Of a stretch of DNA of 7,040 bases, positions 4,195 to 7,040 are shown one piece after another. Every line of letters starts with the position of its first letter. Position 1 is the stretch's first letter. This stretch comes from an uncultured delta proteobacterium (lineage in GTDB: Bacteria > UBA10199 > GCA-002796325 > 1-14-0-20-49-13), in the NCBI GenBank assembly GCA_903868375.1, contig CAIPVD010000324.1:1-7040 (forward strand), given 5' to 3'. The notes beneath the pieces are model-generated. The model ran no database searches and had not been told where the DNA came from. It saw nothing but the letters and a program-made list of their open reading frames with translations. A program made the position numbers and the translations under genes.

Positions 4195-5823
4195 ATGCCA
4201 AGCCTCACCTTTTATCGCCACGGTCAACCGGCCATGCGCCACCAATTAAAATCTTCGCAGGTAAACATCGGGCGCGACACCTCTTGCGAAATCCAGCTCA
4301 CAGACGAAGATATTTCACGCGTCCATTGCTCGCTTATTTGGGAAAAAGGCCTTTACAAGATCATCGACAAGAGCGCGAACGGAATACTCGTCAACGATAA
4401 AGAAGAAGAAACTCACGATTTGCAAAACGGAGACATGATCACCGTCGGAACTTGGCGGATCAAGTACGAAGATCAGGTCGAAGAAGGTATTAGAGAAACC
4501 GTCATTCGCGATGCGAAGCCGACAAAAGTGCTTAAGTTCGAATCGTCGAAAAAAGAGCTTCGTATGGAATCGCTTGAATTAACCATCGTATCGAGCGACG
4601 GAAAGAAAAAAAAGGTCAGCACTTCGGGCTCGATCATCGGTGCAGATGCAGAGAACGATATCGTTGTAGAGAACGACCCATACATCTCCGGCTCGCATTG
4701 CGCAATTAGAATGGATGGCAACGATTTCATAGTCGAAGACCTGGAAAGCAAGAACGGCACATATTTAAACGGTGAAATAATTTCATCTGCAAAGCTTGGA
4801 GATAACGGCATCATAACGATAGGCAAGACGACCATTAAATACGCCACCAAGGAATATATCGAAAAAGTCCGCCCTTCGGTCATGACAAGTTTAGGCCCCA
4901 TCATCGGCAAGTCGGAAAAAATGCGCGAGCTCTTTACGTTGATAGAAAGAATAGCGCCAAGCGATGCTACGGCTTGCATCATCGGCGCATCGGGAACGGG
5001 CAAAGAACTCGTTGCTCTCTGCATTCATGAATGGGGCACACGAAACGCAAAACCGTTCGTGGCGCTTAACTGCGGAGCCATACCTTCGAGCTTAATAGAA
5101 AGCGAGCTCTTCGGGCACGAGCGCGGTTCTTTTACAAGCGCCACGGCTCAATCCAAAGGCGTCTTTGAACAAGCAAACGGCGGAACTTTATTTTTAGATG
5201 AGATAGGCGAGATGCCGCTCGACCTGCAGACTAGGCTTTTGCGCGTATTGGAAAACAAGCATATCAGGCGGATCGGCGGACAGGCAGATACACCGGTGAA
5301 CGTCAGGATAATAACCGCAACTAACCGCGACCTGCAAAAATCGGTAAAAGAAAAATTGTTCAGGGAAGACCTTTTCTTCAGGCTCTACGTAGTGCCGATT
5401 TTTTTGCCTACTTTAAGCGAACGAAAAGAAGACATTCAGCTGCTGGCGGAACATTTTCTGAACGAAATGTCGCCGGATGGAAACCCAAAGCACTTAAGCA
5501 ACGGCGCGTTGAATAAACTATTAAGTTACGACTGGCCGGGAAACGTTCGCGAGCTAAAGAACACGCTCCAGCGCGCTATCCTACTTTCGAAGGATAACAC
5601 TCTTACAAAAGAAGACCTAACCTTCTGCGAGCTATCGGAGAATGAAACGGATCCAATGCAGATGGATGAACAAAAGCGCCAGACAGTTATCACGGCACTT
5701 GAAAACGCGAACGGCAACACTTCGCTTGCGGCAAGGAACTTAGGAGTTGCAAGGACCACGCTCGCCAGCATGGTCAAAAAATATCAGATAGATATTTCCG
5801 AACTGAAGATCAAAAGAGAATAA
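4195..5823 (+). CDS. Sigma-54-dependent transcriptional activator, FHA-FHA-AAA+-HTH
   Basis: This 542-residue cytoplasmic regulator should use ATP to open sigma-54 RNA polymerase promoters in response to phosphorylated partner proteins sensed by FHA domains. FHA1 spans about 22-91 with GRD (26-28) and SRVH (41-44). FHA2 spans about 144-216 with KNGTYLNG (186-193), but GR is replaced by GA (149-150) and SRxH by SGSH (165-168). The AAA+ domain (about 234-460) has Walker A GASGTGKE (264-271), Walker B TLFLDE (331-336), sensor I ATNRD (375-379), Arg390/Arg396 in FREDLFFRL and WPGNVRE (447-453). The sigma-54 contact loop reads GSFTSA (311-316) instead of GAFTGA. A Fis-type HTH (about 494-530, LGVARTTL) ends the protein. 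No receiver domain is present. ATG 4195 has no ribosome binding site, and a TAG at 4180 rules out an earlier in-frame start. The radical SAM gene follows two bases later. Confidence 0.95.
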   Translation: MPSLTFYRHGQPAMRHQLKSSQVNIGRDTSCEIQLTDEDISRVHCSLIWEKGLYKIIDKSANGILVNDKEEETHDLQNGDMITVGTWRIKYEDQVEEGIRETVIRDAKPTKVLKFESSKKELRMESLELTIVSSDGKKKKVSTSGSIIGADAENDIVVENDPYISGSHCAIRMDGNDFIVEDLESKNGTYLNGEIISSAKLGDNGIITIGKTTIKYATKEYIEKVRPSVMTSLGPIIGKSEKMRELFTLIERIAPSDATACIIGASGTGKELVALCIHEWGTRNAKPFVALNCGAIPSSLIESELFGHERGSFTSATAQSKGVFEQANGGTLFLDEIGEMPLDLQTRLLRVLENKHIRRIGGQADTPVNVRIITATNRDLQKSVKEKLFREDLFFRLYVVPIFLPTLSERKEDIQLLAEHFLNEMSPDGNPKHLSNGALNKLLSYDWPGNVRELKNTLQRAILLSKDNTLTKEDLTFCELSENETDPMQMDEQKRQTVITALENANGNTSLAARNLGVARTTLASMVKKYQIDISELKIKRE

Positions 5824-5825
5824 CA

Positions 5826-6848
5826 ATGTTCGAAGCTTCGTTTTACACCAAGTCAGAAGATAGGTCCGTCGATTGTTTCCTATGCCGCCATAGGTGCCAC
5901 ATAAAAGAAGGCAAAAGTGGGCTCTGCATCGTGCGCGAAAATAAAGGCGGTACGCTCTATTCTATCTTCTACGGCCGTCCGTGCGCGATGGCAGTTGACC
6001 CGATAGAAAAAAAGCCTTTATTTCATTTTCATCCCGCATCGCGTTCATTCTCCATCGCAACGCTCGGCTGCAATTTTCAGTGCGAGTTCTGCCAGAACTG
6101 GGATATTTCGCAATATGGCCGCAAAGATGGCGCCCCACGCGACACATGCAGTTCAGAGATCGTACCTCCAGCGGAGATAGTTCGGTCTGCGCAGGAGCAG
6201 GGCTGCCGCTCGATATCATATACTTATAGCGAACCGACCATCTTTTACGAATACGCACGCGATATTGCCAATATCGCTAAACCTTTGGGCATAGACAATA
6301 TCTTCGTGACAAACGGCTACATGACGCGAGAAATGCTAGACGATGCGAAGGATTTTATTTCCGCCGCCAACGTCGATCTTAAATCGTTCAAAGACTCGGT
6401 CTATAAGAAAGTGATGAAGGGAAGTTTAGATGGCGTACTCGATTCCATTTCGTACATGCATGAACTCGGCATATGGATAGAAGTAACTACGCTGATAGTA
6501 CCGGGCATGAACGATAGCGAATCCGAGCTAAAAGAAATTGCCGGCTTCATCGCAGGAGTTGACAGGTCGATACCCTGGCATATCAGCCGTTTCTATCCAC
6601 AATTCAAAATGCATGACAAGCAAGCAACGCCAGAAGCAACAATGGAATTGGCATTTGCTGCCGGAAAAGATGCGGGGCTAAAATATATCTATATGGGCAA
6701 CGTTCCAGGAGCTGGAGGCGAGGACACACTTTGCTGGAAATGCGGCGAGTGCTTAATAGAGCGAACGGGGTTCTATGTGAAGAAGAACTTGCTCACTGGC
6801 AAAAATTCCTGCCCTAAATGCAATTCAAAGATTGACGGGGTATTTTAA
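5826..6848 (+). CDS. amrS: AmmeMemoRadiSam-type radical SAM enzyme
   Basis: This 340-residue protein belongs to the radical SAM family often annotated as pyruvate formate-lyase activating enzyme-like. The cluster motif CNFQCEFC (Cys82, Cys86, Cys89) binds the 4Fe-4S cluster that cleaves S-adenosylmethionine. Other family marks are an N-terminal cysteine set (Cys17, 20, 24, 34), DPIEKKPLFHFHP (58-70), TYSEPTIFYEY (133-143), TNGYM (162-166), the WHISRFYP segment (251-258) and a C-terminal zinc-ribbon-like tail with Cys303, 306, 309, 329 and 332. The family is named for its usual company with AMMECR1 and Memo proteins; neither partner is encoded in this window. Its substrate is not known to me. 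It starts two bases after the stop of the FHA activator, with only a weak AAGAGAA upstream, so translation is probably coupled. Oxygen sensitivity of such clusters agrees with anaerobic life. The stop overlaps that of the converging gene. Confidence 0.93.
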   Translation: MFEASFYTKSEDRSVDCFLCRHRCHIKEGKSGLCIVRENKGGTLYSIFYGRPCAMAVDPIEKKPLFHFHPASRSFSIATLGCNFQCEFCQNWDISQYGRKDGAPRDTCSSEIVPPAEIVRSAQEQGCRSISYTYSEPTIFYEYARDIANIAKPLGIDNIFVTNGYMTREMLDDAKDFISAANVDLKSFKDSVYKKVMKGSLDGVLDSISYMHELGIWIEVTTLIVPGMNDSESELKEIAGFIAGVDRSIPWHISRFYPQFKMHDKQATPEATMELAFAAGKDAGLKYIYMGNVPGAGGEDTLCWKCGECLIERTGFYVKKNLLTGKNSCPKCNSKIDGVF

Positions 6849-7040
6849 TTGTTACCAAGGCCTGCAGCTATTTTTGCACTATGTTCGGCGACTGCGGCCC
6901 TGGTGGCAAAATAGCTATCGGCATCGTAGTCGCTAGCAAAAGCTACGAGCGATATTTTTGTAGGCATATCGCGGACTATCTGTTTCAATTCTTCACAATA
7001 TTTTGCGGATTCATTTGCAAATCTTTTGGAATTTTCCAAG
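6845..7040 (-). CDS. Unrecognised protein, C-terminal part only
   Basis: A minus-strand frame enters from the right edge and ends at TAA 6847-6845. The 64-65 visible residues are the C-terminus of a longer protein; the first visible TTG (7039) has no ribosome binding site within view and is unlikely to be the real start. The segment has a charged helical opening (SKRFANESAKYCEELKQI), a short hydrophobic strand (KISLVAFASDYD) and an Ala-rich helix ending GLGNN. I do not recognise a family. The stop codon overlaps the stop of the radical SAM gene by three bases, a tail-to-tail arrangement with no terminator between them. Confidence 0.6.
   Translation of the reverse strand, partial: LENSKRFANESAKYCEELKQIVRDMPTKISLVAFASDYDADSYFATRAAVAEHSAKIAAGLGNN

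Noticed and set aside
4473..5024. A 183-codon minus-strand frame opposite the FHA regulator
   Set aside because: Shadow of a gene with clear FHA and AAA+ motifs on the plus strand.

Overview
The window looks like part of a chromosome from a Gram-negative-type bacterium of moderate GC content. The gene mix (sigma-54 activator with two FHA domains, radical-SAM AmmeMemo-type enzyme, REP-associated transposase, stand-alone malic enzyme) would fit a deltaproteobacterial or related uncultured lineage with an anaerobic lifestyle. That placement is inference; there is no rRNA or marker gene here to settle it. I see eight protein-coding genes (two cut by the window edges), no tRNA or rRNA, and no CRISPR array.

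Left part, all on the minus strand. A 3'-truncated unrecognised gene (1-604) and a second unrecognised small gene (815-1204) each lie behind a sequence that matches the sigma-54 (RpoN) promoter pattern: GG and GC dinucleotides exactly ten bases apart, in the context TTGGC...TTGCT. The first promoter also has a 20-bp inverted repeat about 110 bp upstream of the predicted start of transcription, where activators of sigma-54 usually bind. A rho-independent terminator at 1311-1350 separates this pair from the next block.

Middle, minus strand. A REP-associated tyrosine transposase (RAYT, HUH class; 3264-3884), an M23/LytM-type peptidase (2658-3260) and a malic enzyme (1368-2648) run in tandem with gaps of 3 and 9 bases, so they probably form one transcription unit ending at the terminator. 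The transposase is flanked by copies of an 18-base core that folds into a hairpin: two direct copies, one on each side, plus a third inverted copy. The copy downstream of the transposase lies inside the peptidase reading frame and encodes its first ~19 residues. The last ~30 residues of the peptidase are encoded by a second, GC-rich double-hairpin segment. The peptidase therefore seems to have had both of its ends rebuilt from repeat DNA, and it may now depend on the transposase for translation.

Right part. A plus-strand pair encodes a 542-residue FHA-FHA-AAA+-Fis-type HTH sigma-54 activator and, two bases later, an AmmeMemoRadiSam-type radical SAM enzyme. The activator has an altered sigma-54 contact loop (GSFTSA instead of GAFTGA) and a second FHA domain lacking two usual phosphopeptide-contact arginines. 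The radical SAM gene converges with, and overlaps by three bases, the end of an unrecognised minus-strand gene cut by the right edge.

The most interesting combined reading is that a sigma-54 activator and two sigma-54-type promoters in front of two unknown genes occur within 5 kb. Whether this activator controls these promoters cannot be told from the sequence.
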